Positions 28,087-37,904 of a stretch of DNA of 64,000 nucleotides are shown here, in pieces. Source of the stretch: Planococcus sp. CPCC 101016 (GTDB lineage Bacteria; Bacillota; Bacilli; Bacillales_A; Planococcaceae); NCBI RefSeq assembly GCF_007859295.1, contig NZ_VOHB01000002.1, positions 1,055,624 to 1,119,623 of the forward strand, in the 5' to 3' direction. The notes beneath the pieces were generated by a model. That model did not search any database. It was not told the origin of the DNA and saw nothing but the letters and a program-made list of their open reading frames with translations. The position numbers were made by a program, and so were the translations under genes. Each line of letters opens with the position of its first letter. Positions within the stretch are counted from its first letter, which is position 1.

Positions 28087-30765
28087 ATGGATATGATTTT
28101 AAAAAAGTTTTCAAGCAAATTGAAAAAAAGATTGGTAAAGCGAGTAGAAATAAAAAAATACTATTTTAAAGAGCAAAGTTTACTCTTCGAATTCAAATTG
28201 TCCAATTTTTTTACGTTAAAAAAGAACATCAAGGCAGAATTTGTATTCAATGAGGAAAGCCATCAATTAAGTTATGAACTAACGAACAACAGTGATTTGG
28301 TGGTTACGATACCGCAACAGCTGCTTGGGTTGGTTACTTCGAGTTCGAGCATGCAATTGACCATCAATAATAAGAAAATCTGGATTACTGAACATGATAT
28401 GTATAAAGCAGGTGATTTTCAGGAAGCTCTACTAATAGGGAATAAGTTCTTATCAACGAAAGTGAAAAGAAATATCATTATAAACAATCGGTTTGCTGAT
28501 TTTTACTTTATGGAGAATTCGATTGATTCACGAGTCCAGTCTGTTCAATACGATGTTCTAACCCTTTCTTTAAATGTACCGGATATAAAAATAGACAAGG
28601 ATGCAAAAGTTGAACTGTATGCTTTTAATAACTTTCAATTCCGCATCTTGACAGGCACAAAAGATATGGAAAATGACACTGTTGTGCTCAAGGACTTTTC
28701 CGAAATGGCAGCAGGGTTGTGGAGGTTATTTATTCATGTTGATAATAAACTTTATCCACTGAATTTAGTAGAACCGTTTGACGACTCATTTAGCTCTTAC
28801 CATCATCAGCTGAAGATCCTTAGTCGGAAATCCATCTTTTATTTAGAATTGATTCCACATTCGATGGAAATTGAGACTCTTTTTATTGAAGAAAAACAAA
28901 ATTATGAGCACTCTTTGTCGTTTTCCCTTTCCAGTGAAAATACAGGATTTGAATATTCGCTTCAAGTAGATGAACCAAAAAGTGGAATGCTCAGGTCTTA
29001 TCCATTAGTACGCAAAGATGGACAATTGCAAACATTTTTACCAATGGAAGATATGCTTGAAAACCTTTTTGTAAAACGTTTTTTCCTTGTTGAGCATAGT
29101 GAAGAACCTAAAGTTTATAGATTCAGATTAGATAAGCAACTACTCCATAACACCACCACACATTACAAGGTCGTATCGAATTCCCAATTTGTTAAATTGA
29201 GATTTTATCGCCGTAAAGATTTATCACTTGGCTTGGCAATGACTCAAGCTAAGCTGAAGAAAGCAATTTACGAAGTAAAAGATTTTCAGATAGAAGGGGT
29301 AATTGGTTCCATTGAAGAGTTTATTGGATCTAAAGCTTATCTGATGATTGAAGATCGTTTGTCTCAAGATTCACTTCAAGTCCCTATTACAGGTGAATTT
29401 TCTGTTGATTTTAATAGTTTGGATTTGATTGGAATCAAAAGCAAAGATAAAACGGTTCTTGACCTTTTCGTGGTTATTGAAAACCGTGCGGGTGAAATCA
29501 TCCGTAAAGAAAAAATTAGATATAATAAAGCTCATTATAAAAAAGACAATTATTACAGCTACAAAAAGCAGTTTGATGAACAAGGCAACGAACACCATTT
29601 TATGATCACAACTACTCCTTTTAATAATGTGAAAGTAGAGTCATTTACCGTCAGAAGCCATATACAGATTCCCGAAGATATGGATACAAAAGATGAAAAT
29701 ATTTGGCTGATGGGTGAACGTACAAATACTGCTCAAGATAATGGGATTGTCTTTTTCAAATGGCTGCAGAAAAATACATCTATCGAATCCTATTATGTAA
29801 TAGAAGAAGACAGTTCAGATTATGAGCATATCAAGCACCTTCCGAATGTATTAATTTTTGGTTCAGACAGACATTTTGAAGTGGCCTTCAAAGCAAAAGT
29901 GCTGCTTGGCACTCATGATTTAGAAAATATTTTGCCTTATAAACCGGCAAAAGGCTTTTTCGGATACGAAGAAACTGTGAAAATTTTCCTTCAACATGGT
30001 GTATTGGGGCGTAAAAACGTTGAATATCATAAAAAAAATTACGATATGCCGTTTGATTTATTTATTGTCAGCTCGGATCCTGAAAAGCAAGTCATTGTCA
30101 TGGATGAGATGGGTTATGAGGATCACGAAGTAGCAGCAACTGGTCTGGCGCGTTTTGATAACCTGATTCAGGTTAATCCTCCAAGAGACATTTTATTGAT
30201 GCCGACCTGGCGTGATTGGATTAATACAGATGAACAGTTTTTGAAGAGTGAGTATTTCCTTGCATATGCCAATTTAATTCAAAATGAAAAATTACTTGGA
30301 TTGCTTGAAGAATATAATGTGAATATAAACTTTTATCCTCATTACCGGGCACAAGATTATTTCCAAAGTGAAATAGATAACATGCACGATCGCATAAAAT
30401 TCATTCCACTCGGGTCACAGACTGTTCAGCAACTATTAATTGATCATGCTTTGCTGATTACGGATTATAGCAGCGTAAGTTTTGACTTTACTTTGCTTAA
30501 CAAGCCCGTTGTTTATTATCATTTTGATGTGGAACGTTTTTTCCGAAAAGGAATTTTACGTCCAATCGAAGAAACTTTTATAGGCGGCATAGGCTCTTAT
30601 GAAGAAGAGCTTGTAACAATAATTGAGGATAGAATTAAAAGCAACTTCGCTAATTTTGAGTATGAAATTACGGGTATTATTAAACATCAAGACCAGCAAA
30701 ACAGCTTAAGAATTTATAATGAAGTTCAAAAATTAATAGAAACTAAAGAAGTTTCAAAAGTATAG
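28087..30765 (+). CDS. CDP-glycerol glycerophosphotransferase family protein with long N-terminal region
   Basis: An 892-residue protein. The last 380 residues are a TagF-like domain: FLQHGVLGRKNVEY (catalytic His region), SSDPEKQVI, LLMPTWRDW, NFYPHYR and ALLITDYSSVSFDFTLLNKP. The first 500 residues are beta-rich repeats without a motif I recognise. It starts at ATG 28087 after a GGGAGAT site. The coding sequence is AT-rich relative to the flanking operons, hinting at acquisition. It stands alone, with a terminator behind it. It probably extends or decorates a poly(glycerol phosphate) chain; the exact acceptor is unknown. Confidence 0.85.
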   Translation: MDMILKKFSSKLKKRLVKRVEIKKYYFKEQSLLFEFKLSNFFTLKKNIKAEFVFNEESHQLSYELTNNSDLVVTIPQQLLGLVTSSSSMQLTINNKKIWITEHDMYKAGDFQEALLIGNKFLSTKVKRNIIINNRFADFYFMENSIDSRVQSVQYDVLTLSLNVPDIKIDKDAKVELYAFNNFQFRILTGTKDMENDTVVLKDFSEMAAGLWRLFIHVDNKLYPLNLVEPFDDSFSSYHHQLKILSRKSIFYLELIPHSMEIETLFIEEKQNYEHSLSFSLSSENTGFEYSLQVDEPKSGMLRSYPLVRKDGQLQTFLPMEDMLENLFVKRFFLVEHSEEPKVYRFRLDKQLLHNTTTHYKVVSNSQFVKLRFYRRKDLSLGLAMTQAKLKKAIYEVKDFQIEGVIGSIEEFIGSKAYLMIEDRLSQDSLQVPITGEFSVDFNSLDLIGIKSKDKTVLDLFVVIENRAGEIIRKEKIRYNKAHYKKDNYYSYKKQFDEQGNEHHFMITTTPFNNVKVESFTVRSHIQIPEDMDTKDENIWLMGERTNTAQDNGIVFFKWLQKNTSIESYYVIEEDSSDYEHIKHLPNVLIFGSDRHFEVAFKAKVLLGTHDLENILPYKPAKGFFGYEETVKIFLQHGVLGRKNVEYHKKNYDMPFDLFIVSSDPEKQVIVMDEMGYEDHEVAATGLARFDNLIQVNPPRDILLMPTWRDWINTDEQFLKSEYFLAYANLIQNEKLLGLLEEYNVNINFYPHYRAQDYFQSEIDNMHDRIKFIPLGSQTVQQLLIDHALLITDYSSVSFDFTLLNKPVVYYHFDVERFFRKGILRPIEETFIGGIGSYEEELVTIIEDRIKSNFANFEYEITGIIKHQDQQNSLRIYNEVQKLIETKEVSKV

Positions 30766-30805
30766 AAATTTTGTTCGAACTTTTATTGGCAATAAGTTAA
30801 ACATA

Positions 30806-30846
30806 ACAAAAAGAGCAGCGAGATTTATACTCACTGCTCTTTTTGT
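30806..30846. terminator. Bidirectional terminator
   Basis: AAAAAGAGCAGCGAG pairs with CTCACTGCTCTTTTT with one mismatch. It serves the rightward glycerophosphotransferase gene and the leftward sortase operon. Confidence 0.88.
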
Positions 30847-30853
30847 TGTAATT

Positions 30854-31519
30854 TTATTCGCTAGCAACTAAGTCAGCTACCAGTATATAACGGTCAGGTG
30901 CATATCCGACATAATCAAACGGATAGCAGGTAGAAACAGTTAAAGTGGCACGTGGTTTTGGAACAATGACGGTGCGATCATCTTCATCTACAATCCGTAC
31001 TTGACGGACTTTGTAGGTGAAGGTTCCAGAAAAAGTTTTGACAATCAGGATATCGCCTTTGCCAACTTCGCCAAGCTCACGAAATACCGTGTCGCGATGG
31101 CCCGATAATACCGAATTGTCATTTTCGCCAGGCATTACGCTTTGAGCGAAATGCCCTACACCTTTTTCCAATTCGGCTTCATCGGTGCCATGTATAATTG
31201 GCAAACTGGCTTCTAGCTTAGGAATGATCAGCTCCCCCATTAAGTCGCCAATTTCAGGAGTTTCAGGATACTCAGAATTGGTCTCTGATTTAATGGCTTC
31301 CTGCTTTTCCGGATTCTCAGGAATTTCGATGGCCGGAGATTCCTGTTTACTGCTGAATTCTTTTGCTTCGACATTGCCGGTTTTATAAAGCATATAGCCT
31401 TTTAAGAAAGTGGCTGTGCTGGTAGTACTGAACCATAGGCCGGACAAGATAAGGACAAGAGATAAAGAAAGAAGAAGCGGTTTTTTGCTTCTTCTTTTTT
31501 CATTATTATTTTTCATCAT
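30854..31519 (-). CDS. Class D sortase
   Basis: A 221-residue membrane-anchored transpeptidase. One N-terminal helix (about 15-37) is followed by a spacer rich in Glu and Pro, and the sortase barrel with His141 (VLSGHRD), Cys198 (LTVSTC) and Arg210 (APDR), the complete catalytic triad. The start shares one base with the stop of the upstream surface protein gene, so the pair is co-translated. Class D enzymes prefer LPxTA motifs, which fits the LPATA of that neighbour. It may alternatively start five bases downstream at the second Met. Confidence 0.93.
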   Translation of the reverse strand: MMKNNNEKRRSKKPLLLSLSLVLILSGLWFSTTSTATFLKGYMLYKTGNVEAKEFSSKQESPAIEIPENPEKQEAIKSETNSEYPETPEIGDLMGELIIPKLEASLPIIHGTDEAELEKGVGHFAQSVMPGENDNSVLSGHRDTVFRELGEVGKGDILIVKTFSGTFTYKVRQVRIVDEDDRTVIVPKPRATLTVSTCYPFDYVGYAPDRYILVADLVASE

Positions 31520-32748
31520 TAGTTTTCTTCAGCTCGAAAACGGCGGAATAGAACAATACCAGCTGCAAGCAAAACTAATCCAAAAATCGCATTTGTTGCA
31601 AAATCAGAAGCTGTAGCCGGTAATTTTCCACCTGTTACAGTCTGAGTAGTAGTTGGAGAAGTTTGATTGCTTGGAGAAGTTTGATTGTTTGGAGCAGTCG
31701 GCGTAATTGCAGCCGGTTTTTCTGCTACAGGAGCTGTAATGACTTTTTCTACTGTATCCAAGCTGTTGCCTGTATCTACAATCAAATCAGAACCGAACAT
31801 ATCAGCAGTTAAAAGAATATCAGCTAAGAATACATCTTTCAGGTTGTAGATTTCAATCAGAAGATCTGCACCGTCAGTCGATTCAAGCGTCATAAGAGTG
31901 GCTAATGAAACAGGTGTTTTCTGGCCGTCTTTTACAAAGAAATAAGTTGTTTTCAGTTCAAGCAAGTCAATCATGTCGTTGTAAATATCCATAAGTTCGG
32001 CAATCTGCTCGGCAGTCAGTTCGTCAGCAGTTTCAAAATCGCCGATCGCCATCATGCGGTCGCTTAGTTGTGTCAATTTTTGTTCGAAAGCAGGATCTTC
32101 GTAATCCAATGTTTCCAAATGGGCGATTAATCTTTCGATTTCTTCTTCAGTCAAACCCAATTCAGTAAAAAGACCATCGACATCAATTTCGTATTCACCC
32201 ATCTCTTGATAGAAAAGAAGGCTAGACTCTAAATCTTCAATGTACTCATAGTAGGAAAGGGAGTCGTCGTAATCCTGCAAAAACGATTCCAGCTCTTTTT
32301 CCGAAGCAAAGCCGTACTCATCCATAAGCTCCTTCAGGTTAGTGGCATCGATTGGCGTTCCTACAAAGTCTTCTAAATAGAATGCGATGTAGAATTCAAG
32401 GTCTTCGATGAAAATCAGGTAGATGCCATCAAGAACATCTTGCCCGTACTCAAGGTCCCCGTATTCATAAAGCAATTGATTCATTTCTGTACGTGTCAGG
32501 TTATGCTTACTAGCTAAAGCTTGAACATTTTTTTCAGTTAATGGTGTACCTAGCTCATCAACCGTATCATAGTCGTTCAACGACCAGTCCTTGCTCTCCA
32601 AATAGTCGAGATAAGCTTGTTTTTCCCACTTGATCTCCGTTAAAAACTGATCGAATTTCGCATCGTCCGATTTAATGGCAAATGCTGAGAACGGCATTGC
32701 ACTGAGGGCGAATCCTAAAACTAACAAAAATACGGCTAAACGTTTCAT
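31519..32748 (-). CDS. Processed acidic surface protein, LPATA-anchored
   Basis: A 409-residue precursor. A signal peptide (first 27 residues, ending SAFA) is followed by an acidic helical body of about 310 residues rich in Leu, Glu, Asp and Tyr, a Thr/Pro/Asn/Ser-rich stalk, and a cell-wall sorting signal: LPATA at 376-380, a hydrophobic helix and a basic tail. The start at 32748 follows AGGAGGAAAAAA; the longer open frame to 32817 has no support. The body resembles the family of processed acidic surface proteins paired with class D sortases. Its role on the surface is unknown. Confidence 0.88.
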   Translation of the reverse strand: MKRLAVFLLVLGFALSAMPFSAFAIKSDDAKFDQFLTEIKWEKQAYLDYLESKDWSLNDYDTVDELGTPLTEKNVQALASKHNLTRTEMNQLLYEYGDLEYGQDVLDGIYLIFIEDLEFYIAFYLEDFVGTPIDATNLKELMDEYGFASEKELESFLQDYDDSLSYYEYIEDLESSLLFYQEMGEYEIDVDGLFTELGLTEEEIERLIAHLETLDYEDPAFEQKLTQLSDRMMAIGDFETADELTAEQIAELMDIYNDMIDLLELKTTYFFVKDGQKTPVSLATLMTLESTDGADLLIEIYNLKDVFLADILLTADMFGSDLIVDTGNSLDTVEKVITAPVAEKPAAITPTAPNNQTSPSNQTSPTTTQTVTGGKLPATASDFATNAIFGLVLLAAGIVLFRRFRAEEN

Positions 32749-33023
32749 TTTTTTCCTCCTGAGTATAATAAATGGAATATCTAGAATATTATAGTCTTGG
32801 TTTACATTTATTAACATAGGTATTTATATTCATATAACTTGAATTTTAAAGGGAATTGAAAAATATTAATGAAATGTGGTTTTCAGCTTCAAGCCAGCGC
32901 AATTTATTAGCTGGGTAATTCGGCTTTTCTTCACTATAGAAAAGGGATAGGAGGTTCTGAAATTTCGTTAAAATGGTATGATGGAAGAAACAATAGAGCC
33001 TAAACAAAAGGAGGTTCTTTTCG

Positions 33024-33908
33024 ATGTCTGTTAGAAAAGCGATTATTCCAGCTGCAGGTCTTGGAACACGTTTTTTACCAGCCACTAAAGCCATGCCGAA
33101 AGAAATGCTGCCAATTGTGGACAAGCCAACCATTCAGTACATTGTGGAAGAAGCCATAGCCTCCGGAATTGAAAGCATTATTATCGTCACTGGAAAAGGA
33201 AAACGGGCAATCGAAGATCATTTTGATCATGCACATGAATTGGAAGCTGCTTTGCTGGAAAAAGGGAAATTGGAAATGCTGGAGACGGTCCTTCAAACCT
33301 CGAAGCTGGAAATTCATTATATCCGGCAAAAGCACCCGCTTGGTTTGGGGCATGCCATTTGGTCGGCTCGCAACTTTATTGGTGACGAAGCTTTTGCGGT
33401 ATTGTTGGGCGATGACATTGTAGTAAACGAGGAACCATGTCTGGCTCAGTTAATCAATCAGTTTGAAAAAATCGGGAAATCCATTATTGGAGTTCAACAG
33501 GTTCCAATAGAAGAAACTTATCGTTATGGAATCATCGATCCGATTTCGATGGATGGCCAACTGATGAAAGTAAAAAATTTCGTTGAGAAGCCGGCAATGG
33601 GAAGCGCGCCTTCCAATTATGCTATCATGGGACGCTATATTCTGACTCCTGAAATTTTCGGGTTTTTAGGTGAGCATCAATTAGGCGCGGGTGGAGAAAT
33701 TCAACTTACAGATTCTATCCAGAAACTAAACGAAATACAGAAAGTTTTTGCTTTTGAGTTTGAAGGGCGCAGATACGATGTAGGAGAAAAATACGGTTTT
33801 ATCGAAACAACGATAGACTTTGCCTTGAAGCGTCCCGAGCTCAAAGAACCCTTATTAAAGCTTTTTGAAAAAATTTTACGTGAGGAAGCAAGGCGGCACG
33901 GGGTATAG
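33024..33908 (+). CDS. galU: UTP-glucose-1-phosphate uridylyltransferase
   Basis: A 294-residue nucleotidyltransferase making UDP-glucose from glucose-1-phosphate and UTP. The motif [30 protein letters not shown] is split by the normal family spacing; VEKP and the late DVGEKYGF segment are intact. AAAGGAGG precedes the ATG, and TATGAT at about 32978 is a plausible -10. The product feeds GalE, teichoic acid glycosylation and glycolipid anchors. It is monocistronic and divergent from the sortase operon. Confidence 0.95.
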   Translation: MSVRKAIIPAAGLGTRFLPATKAMPKEMLPIVDKPTIQYIVEEAIASGIESIIIVTGKGKRAIEDHFDHAHELEAALLEKGKLEMLETVLQTSKLEIHYIRQKHPLGLGHAIWSARNFIGDEAFAVLLGDDIVVNEEPCLAQLINQFEKIGKSIIGVQQVPIEETYRYGIIDPISMDGQLMKVKNFVEKPAMGSAPSNYAIMGRYILTPEIFGFLGEHQLGAGGEIQLTDSIQKLNEIQKVFAFEFEGRRYDVGEKYGFIETTIDFALKRPELKEPLLKLFEKILREEARRHGV

Positions 33909-33994
33909 AACTATAGTGAATTGAACTGCATAAAACTGCCAGCGGAACCTACGTTCCAGTATACTGATAAAAAACGAAGGCATGGGAGGTCAAC

Positions 33995-34555
33995 ATGATG
34001 GAAACCATTCTGGCAATATGCATCGGGTTGGCATTAAGTGCAACAGTGGGTTTTAGGATTTTTACACCTTTGTTAATTACAGGGTTGTTTGTCCATTTAG
34101 ACTGGCTGACACTTTCGGAAGGATTCAGCTGGATTGGCAGCACTCCAGCGATCATCGCATTTGCCGCAGCCACCCTTTTTGAAGTCGCGGTCAATTACAT
34201 TCCGGCTGTAGGTTCGTTTATGAAAATGATTGCAACTCCCATTGCCGCATTGGCTGGTATTCTGCTGACCGCTTCTTTTATTGGGGACATGAGTCCCTTT
34301 TTGGAATGGAGCATTGCCATCATCGGCGGAGGAGGGGTAGCTACTACTTCACATGCGACGATTACAGCTGTTAAAGGAGTTAGTGAAACTGCTTTGTTGA
34401 GTCCGGCCGTTTCTGCAGCAGAAGATGCTGCTGCAACATTTGTGCCTATTTTGATATTCATCGCCCCAATTTTGTCCATTCTTTTCTTGCTCACTATGGG
34501 GTTCATGATTTTTAAGTTATACCGCAGATTTCTATACAGGCCCAAAGCCATATAA
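33995..34555 (+). CDS. DUF4126 domain membrane protein
   Basis: A 186-residue protein with four to five hydrophobic helices and the family segments LSATVGFRIFTPLLITGL and AATLFEVAVNYIPAVG. The function of DUF4126 proteins is not known. GGGAGGTCAAC is the ribosome site; the gene follows galU by 86 bases and ends at a bidirectional terminator, so it may be transcribed with galU. Confidence 0.85.
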   Translation: MMETILAICIGLALSATVGFRIFTPLLITGLFVHLDWLTLSEGFSWIGSTPAIIAFAAATLFEVAVNYIPAVGSFMKMIATPIAALAGILLTASFIGDMSPFLEWSIAIIGGGGVATTSHATITAVKGVSETALLSPAVSAAEDAAATFVPILIFIAPILSILFLLTMGFMIFKLYRRFLYRPKAI

Positions 34556-34590
34556 AAAAGAGCTGAAATTGACTTTCAGCTCTTTTTTAT
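34554..34590. terminator. Bidirectional terminator
   Basis: AAAAAAGAGCTGAAA pairs with TTTCAGCTCTTTTTT; it lies between the convergent DUF4126 and deacetylase genes. Confidence 0.92.
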
Positions 34591-34633
34591 ATGGAGTTAA
34601 ATGCATCTCTGATTTTTGCTTTCGGCTTACCGA

Positions 34634-35842
34634 CTATCTGGGAATCACCAGCACTTGTCCGACACGAATCGAGTTGACGTTGGAAATTTTATTGGCAGCA
34701 GCGATTTTGGCAACGGTAGTGTTATAGGTACGTGCAATGCTATACAAAGTATCTCCTGCTTTAACGGTATATTTAACGGAAACGGCAGGAGGGGGTGCAG
34801 TGGTTTTTCCAGGAATCGTCAATACCTGGCCAACACGGATCAAGTTGTAGTTGGTGATATTGTTGGCTTTGGCTAATGCTGATACAGTCACATTGTATTT
34901 ACGTGCAATGCTGTAAAGGGTGTCTCCTGCTTTAACGGTATATTTGACAGAAGCGGCAGGAGGCGGTGTAGTGGTTTTTCCAGGAATCGTCAACACTTGG
35001 CCGACATGGATCAAATTGTAATTGGTAATATTGTTGGCTTTGGCCAATGCGGATACGGTCACATTGTATTTTTTCGCGATGCTATAGAGCGTGTCTCCTG
35101 CTTTAACGGTATATTTGGTTCCGCTTACGGGTGCGGCAGGCAATTTCAATAATTCGGAGACAGTAACAAATTTGTAGCCTTGTGCTTTCAACTTGCTGAT
35201 CATACCTGGCAGTGCACCTGGAGTTCCGGATGCTCCTGCGCCTGTGTGCATTAAAATGATTGATCCTGGGACAATGTTGTTCATAACCTTATTGGTGATC
35301 TGTGTAGAGGAAACGCCTTTCCAGTCAACAGTGTCGATATTCCACTGTATGGTATGGGTATATTCTGCATCACCAACAGCTTTAAGAACGGATGCATTGG
35401 AAGAACCGAATGGCGGTCTGAAAATCGGTTTGGTCGATTTTCCTGTTATATCCTTAATGGTTGCTTCTGTAGTATCAAGTTCAGCTTTTATTTTAGCTGC
35501 GCTCAACTTCACAAAGTCAGGATGGGAGTATGAGTGGTTGCCGAGCTGGTGGCCTTTGTTCGAAATGTTCTTAATCCAGGAAGGATGGTTTTTTGCTCCT
35601 GAACCAGTTAAAAAGAACGTAGCTTTCACATTATTCGCAGAGAGGACATCCAGAATTTTGTTAATGTTCGTTCCATCTGAACCGTCGTCGAAAGTGAGGG
35701 CGACTACTTTGCTGGTCGTATTGCCTTTTGTAATATATGTGGAGCTTGCTGCTTGCGACTGGCTAGAGAAAGAAAAGACAGTAAACAGGACTAGCAAAAT
35801 GGCTGCTGAAACTTTAATCCATTTAAAAAGCATTTTTCTCAC
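34634..35842 (-). CDS. Polysaccharide deacetylase with three LysM domains
   Basis: A 402-residue secreted enzyme. A signal peptide (about 1-31) is followed by a NodB domain (about 40-235): TFDDGSDG metal-binding aspartates, the HSYSH His pair, RPPFG, and the late MHTG motif. Three LysM modules follow, each starting [13 protein letters not shown] and separated by Lys/Thr/Pro linkers. It probably N-deacetylates peptidoglycan or chitin-like glycans while held on the wall by LysM. It is transcribed alone. The C-terminal position of the LysM modules and the near-identical repeats suggest recent module duplication. Confidence 0.92.
   Translation of the reverse strand: MRKMLFKWIKVSAAILLVLFTVFSFSSQSQAASSTYITKGNTTSKVVALTFDDGSDGTNINKILDVLSANNVKATFFLTGSGAKNHPSWIKNISNKGHQLGNHSYSHPDFVKLSAAKIKAELDTTEATIKDITGKSTKPIFRPPFGSSNASVLKAVGDAEYTHTIQWNIDTVDWKGVSSTQITNKVMNNIVPGSIILMHTGAGASGTPGALPGMISKLKAQGYKFVTVSELLKLPAAPVSGTKYTVKAGDTLYSIAKKYNVTVSALAKANNITNYNLIHVGQVLTIPGKTTTPPPAASVKYTVKAGDTLYSIARKYNVTVSALAKANNITNYNLIRVGQVLTIPGKTTAPPPAVSVKYTVKAGDTLYSIARTYNTTVAKIAAANKISNVNSIRVGQVLVIPR
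34637..35116 (-). repeat. Tandem LysM coding repeats, 171-bp period
   Basis: Equivalent positions recur at 34760, 34931 and 35102 (start of the shared TTTAACGGTATATTT), exactly 171 bases or 57 codons apart. Units 1 and 2 differ at few residues; unit 3 is more divergent. This is an internal repeat of the deacetylase gene. Confidence 0.9.
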
Positions 35843-36041
35843 CCCTTTATTTTGTGCGCTGAGCCAAGCCAGCGTATGTATACGGGGAAAGGGAATTAAA
35901 ATAAACTAGCAAAGGATTAAAAACGGCGTAAATTTTATACACCTATTATACCACGACCATAAGCAATTAGCTCTATAAAAACTGAAAATTAAGAAAATAT
36001 TTACGTCGAGTAACTTGAAAAGTTTCATTAGCAGAAGACAT

Positions 36042-36077
36042 AAAAAGCCAGCATTCCCTAAACGGGTTTGCTGGCTA
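36042..36077 (-). terminator. Terminator of the tagD-tagB operon
   Basis: On the minus strand AGCCAGCAAACCC pairs with GGGAATGCTGGCT and is followed by TTTTTATG. Confidence 0.85.
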
Positions 36078-36082
36078 ATATT

Positions 36083-37252
36083 CTATAAGTCTTTTGGATC
36101 GTAGATGACGGTAATAAGCTGACTTGTGCTTTGGCCAGCAGAATAAGTATTCCAGTGATTCCGGAACTTATCGATTTTTTCATGGTCGATCGCAGGATCT
36201 AAAATATGCTCTATTACTTCACTTGTAGTCTTTACGATAGGACCAGGAAAATAGAGGCTGTTTTGTGCCCAAATCCCTTGGGTTTTGCCGTAATCTTCGA
36301 GATCGTAAGCGAAGAAGATCATTTTCTTTCCAAGCAGCGAAAACTCTACCGGAATGGACGAATAATCAGTGATTAATATATCACTGACAATCAGCAAATC
36401 GCTGAGATGTGGGTAGTCAGTGACCAATAAAACCCGTGGATGTTCAATGAAATTAGTGACTTCCTGGACAGAAGGATGAAGTCTTATCAATAGAACGTAG
36501 TCATCATCCAATTTGTTCAGAAATTCTGTAATGTCCAACTTCACTTTCATGCTATGTAATGAACTTTTACGGAAAGTAGGTGCGTATAAAATAATATTTT
36601 TTCCGGCAATGACTGGATAAAGTTCCTTTAACTTGGCATTGGCTTTTTCTTTTGCAGCGGAATCAAAGTAAAAATCTGTTTGAGGTACCCCCGTATAGAT
36701 GAAATGACTTTGATCAACATGGAAAGATTCAGAAAAAATGTCTGCCATTTGCTGTGACCCGACAGGAATAAATTGAAAGCGATCATATACCTGTTGAAAT
36801 CTCAATTTTGCCCGTTCGCTTCTTGCAGAAGTTTCGGGGTCGCTCCAGCCAAATTTCTTAATAGCTCCAGCCGCATGCCATAATTGAATACATTTAACTT
36901 CTTTCCGGAATTTTATAACGGAAAGGGCACCCGCATAATTATCGACAAAAACATATTTCGAAGTAGCCAAATGATAGATGGATAAAAAAGTATCCAATAC
37001 ATTAGACGTTTCAAAGCTGTAAATCTTCTTGTTATCAGTGGGAACAGCTGTAAAATCGATTTTGCATTTGGCCTGGTTGATGAAGATGATTTGGTGCTGC
37101 TTCGCTTTAGACAATTCTTTCGCGATAAAAAACGCATTGTCGCCAAAAGATGATAGAAAAACCGTTTTGTTTTTAATGGGAAGAAGTTTGAACAGGGCAA
37201 ATAAGATCTTAAATAAGAAAAGATAGATGGAGATTCCAAATTCTTTAATCAT
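36083..37252 (-). CDS. tagB: CDP-glycerol:N-acetylmannosamine-lipid glycerophosphotransferase, TagB/TarB-like
   Basis: A 389-residue membrane-associated GT-B enzyme. CIQLWHAAGAIKKFGWSD is the TagB-type catalytic His segment, differing from the HGTPLK form of TagF; IILYAPTFRK, LLIRLHPSV and ILITDYSSIPVEFSLLGK follow in the right order. A hydrophobic N-terminal helix (about 5-24) may bind the membrane. TagB adds the first glycerol phosphate to the teichoic acid linkage unit. It overlaps the end of tagD by four bases, forming a tagD-tagB operon. Symbol given by motif and partner; the sequence cannot exclude another acceptor. Confidence 0.82.
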   Translation of the reverse strand: MIKEFGISIYLFLFKILFALFKLLPIKNKTVFLSSFGDNAFFIAKELSKAKQHQIIFINQAKCKIDFTAVPTDNKKIYSFETSNVLDTFLSIYHLATSKYVFVDNYAGALSVIKFRKEVKCIQLWHAAGAIKKFGWSDPETSARSERAKLRFQQVYDRFQFIPVGSQQMADIFSESFHVDQSHFIYTGVPQTDFYFDSAAKEKANAKLKELYPVIAGKNIILYAPTFRKSSLHSMKVKLDITEFLNKLDDDYVLLIRLHPSVQEVTNFIEHPRVLLVTDYPHLSDLLIVSDILITDYSSIPVEFSLLGKKMIFFAYDLEDYGKTQGIWAQNSLYFPGPIVKTTSEVIEHILDPAIDHEKIDKFRNHWNTYSAGQSTSQLITVIYDPKDL

Positions 37253-37641
37253 TGGTTATTATAAAGGTCTGTTTTGATTTTTGTAGTCGAAATACCTTCT
37301 GTACGCGGCAAGTAAAGAACTTCACAGTAGTCCATCAGTTCATCGAATTTGCCTTCCCAGTCAGAGCCCATTATAAATAGATCCACGTTATTGTTTTGGA
37401 TGTCCGCCACTTTTTGACCCCAATTGTGTTCCGGAATTACTTCGTCGACGTATTTTATGGATTCTAATATAAGCTTGCGTTCTTCATAAGAATGATAGGC
37501 AGCTTTTCCTTTAATCGCATTGAACTCATCAGATGATAAGCCGACAATCAAGTAGTCGCCTTTCTCTTTTGCCCGTTTCAATATGTTTATATGGCCATGA
37601 TGTATCAAGTCGAAGGTCCCGTAAGTTATTACTTTCTTCAT
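37249..37641 (-). CDS. tagD: Glycerol-3-phosphate cytidylyltransferase
   Basis: A 130-residue cytoplasmic enzyme making CDP-glycerol from CTP and glycerol-3-phosphate, the donor for all glycerophosphotransferases in this window. The HxGH-type motif HHGHINIL, the LSSDEFN segment and the RTEGISTTKIK signature are intact and the length equals the family's. The ATG at 37641 has GGAGT upstream; the extra 14 codons of the open frame are not supported. It links the glycerol-3-phosphate pool (GlpK/GlpD at the window start) to wall synthesis. Confidence 0.95.
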   Translation of the reverse strand: MKKVITYGTFDLIHHGHINILKRAKEKGDYLIVGLSSDEFNAIKGKAAYHSYEERKLILESIKYVDEVIPEHNWGQKVADIQNNNVDLFIMGSDWEGKFDELMDYCEVLYLPRTEGISTTKIKTDLYNNQ

Positions 37642-37904
37642 ACTATATTCACTCCAAAAATGCTTATTTTCGATTTTTTTCACAATATGCTATGATACCA
37701 TCTTATATGTTATCATGTGTAATAGCTATTGAAAATATGGGTATGTATGAGGTATTAGACGCCTTCATAAAGGAAAAGATGCATTTTGAAGATACATAAG
37801 CTATTCTGAAATTCAGTATAAAATAAAAAGGGATAGAATTCCATTTTACCATGAAGTCGAATTCTGACAAATCCACTTTTCGAGAAAGAAGTAAGGTGAA
37901 TAAT

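Noticed and set aside
35193..35909. A 238-codon open frame opposite the polysaccharide deacetylase
   Set aside because: The deacetylase has a signal peptide, NodB motifs and LysM repeats; the antisense frame is a shadow of it.
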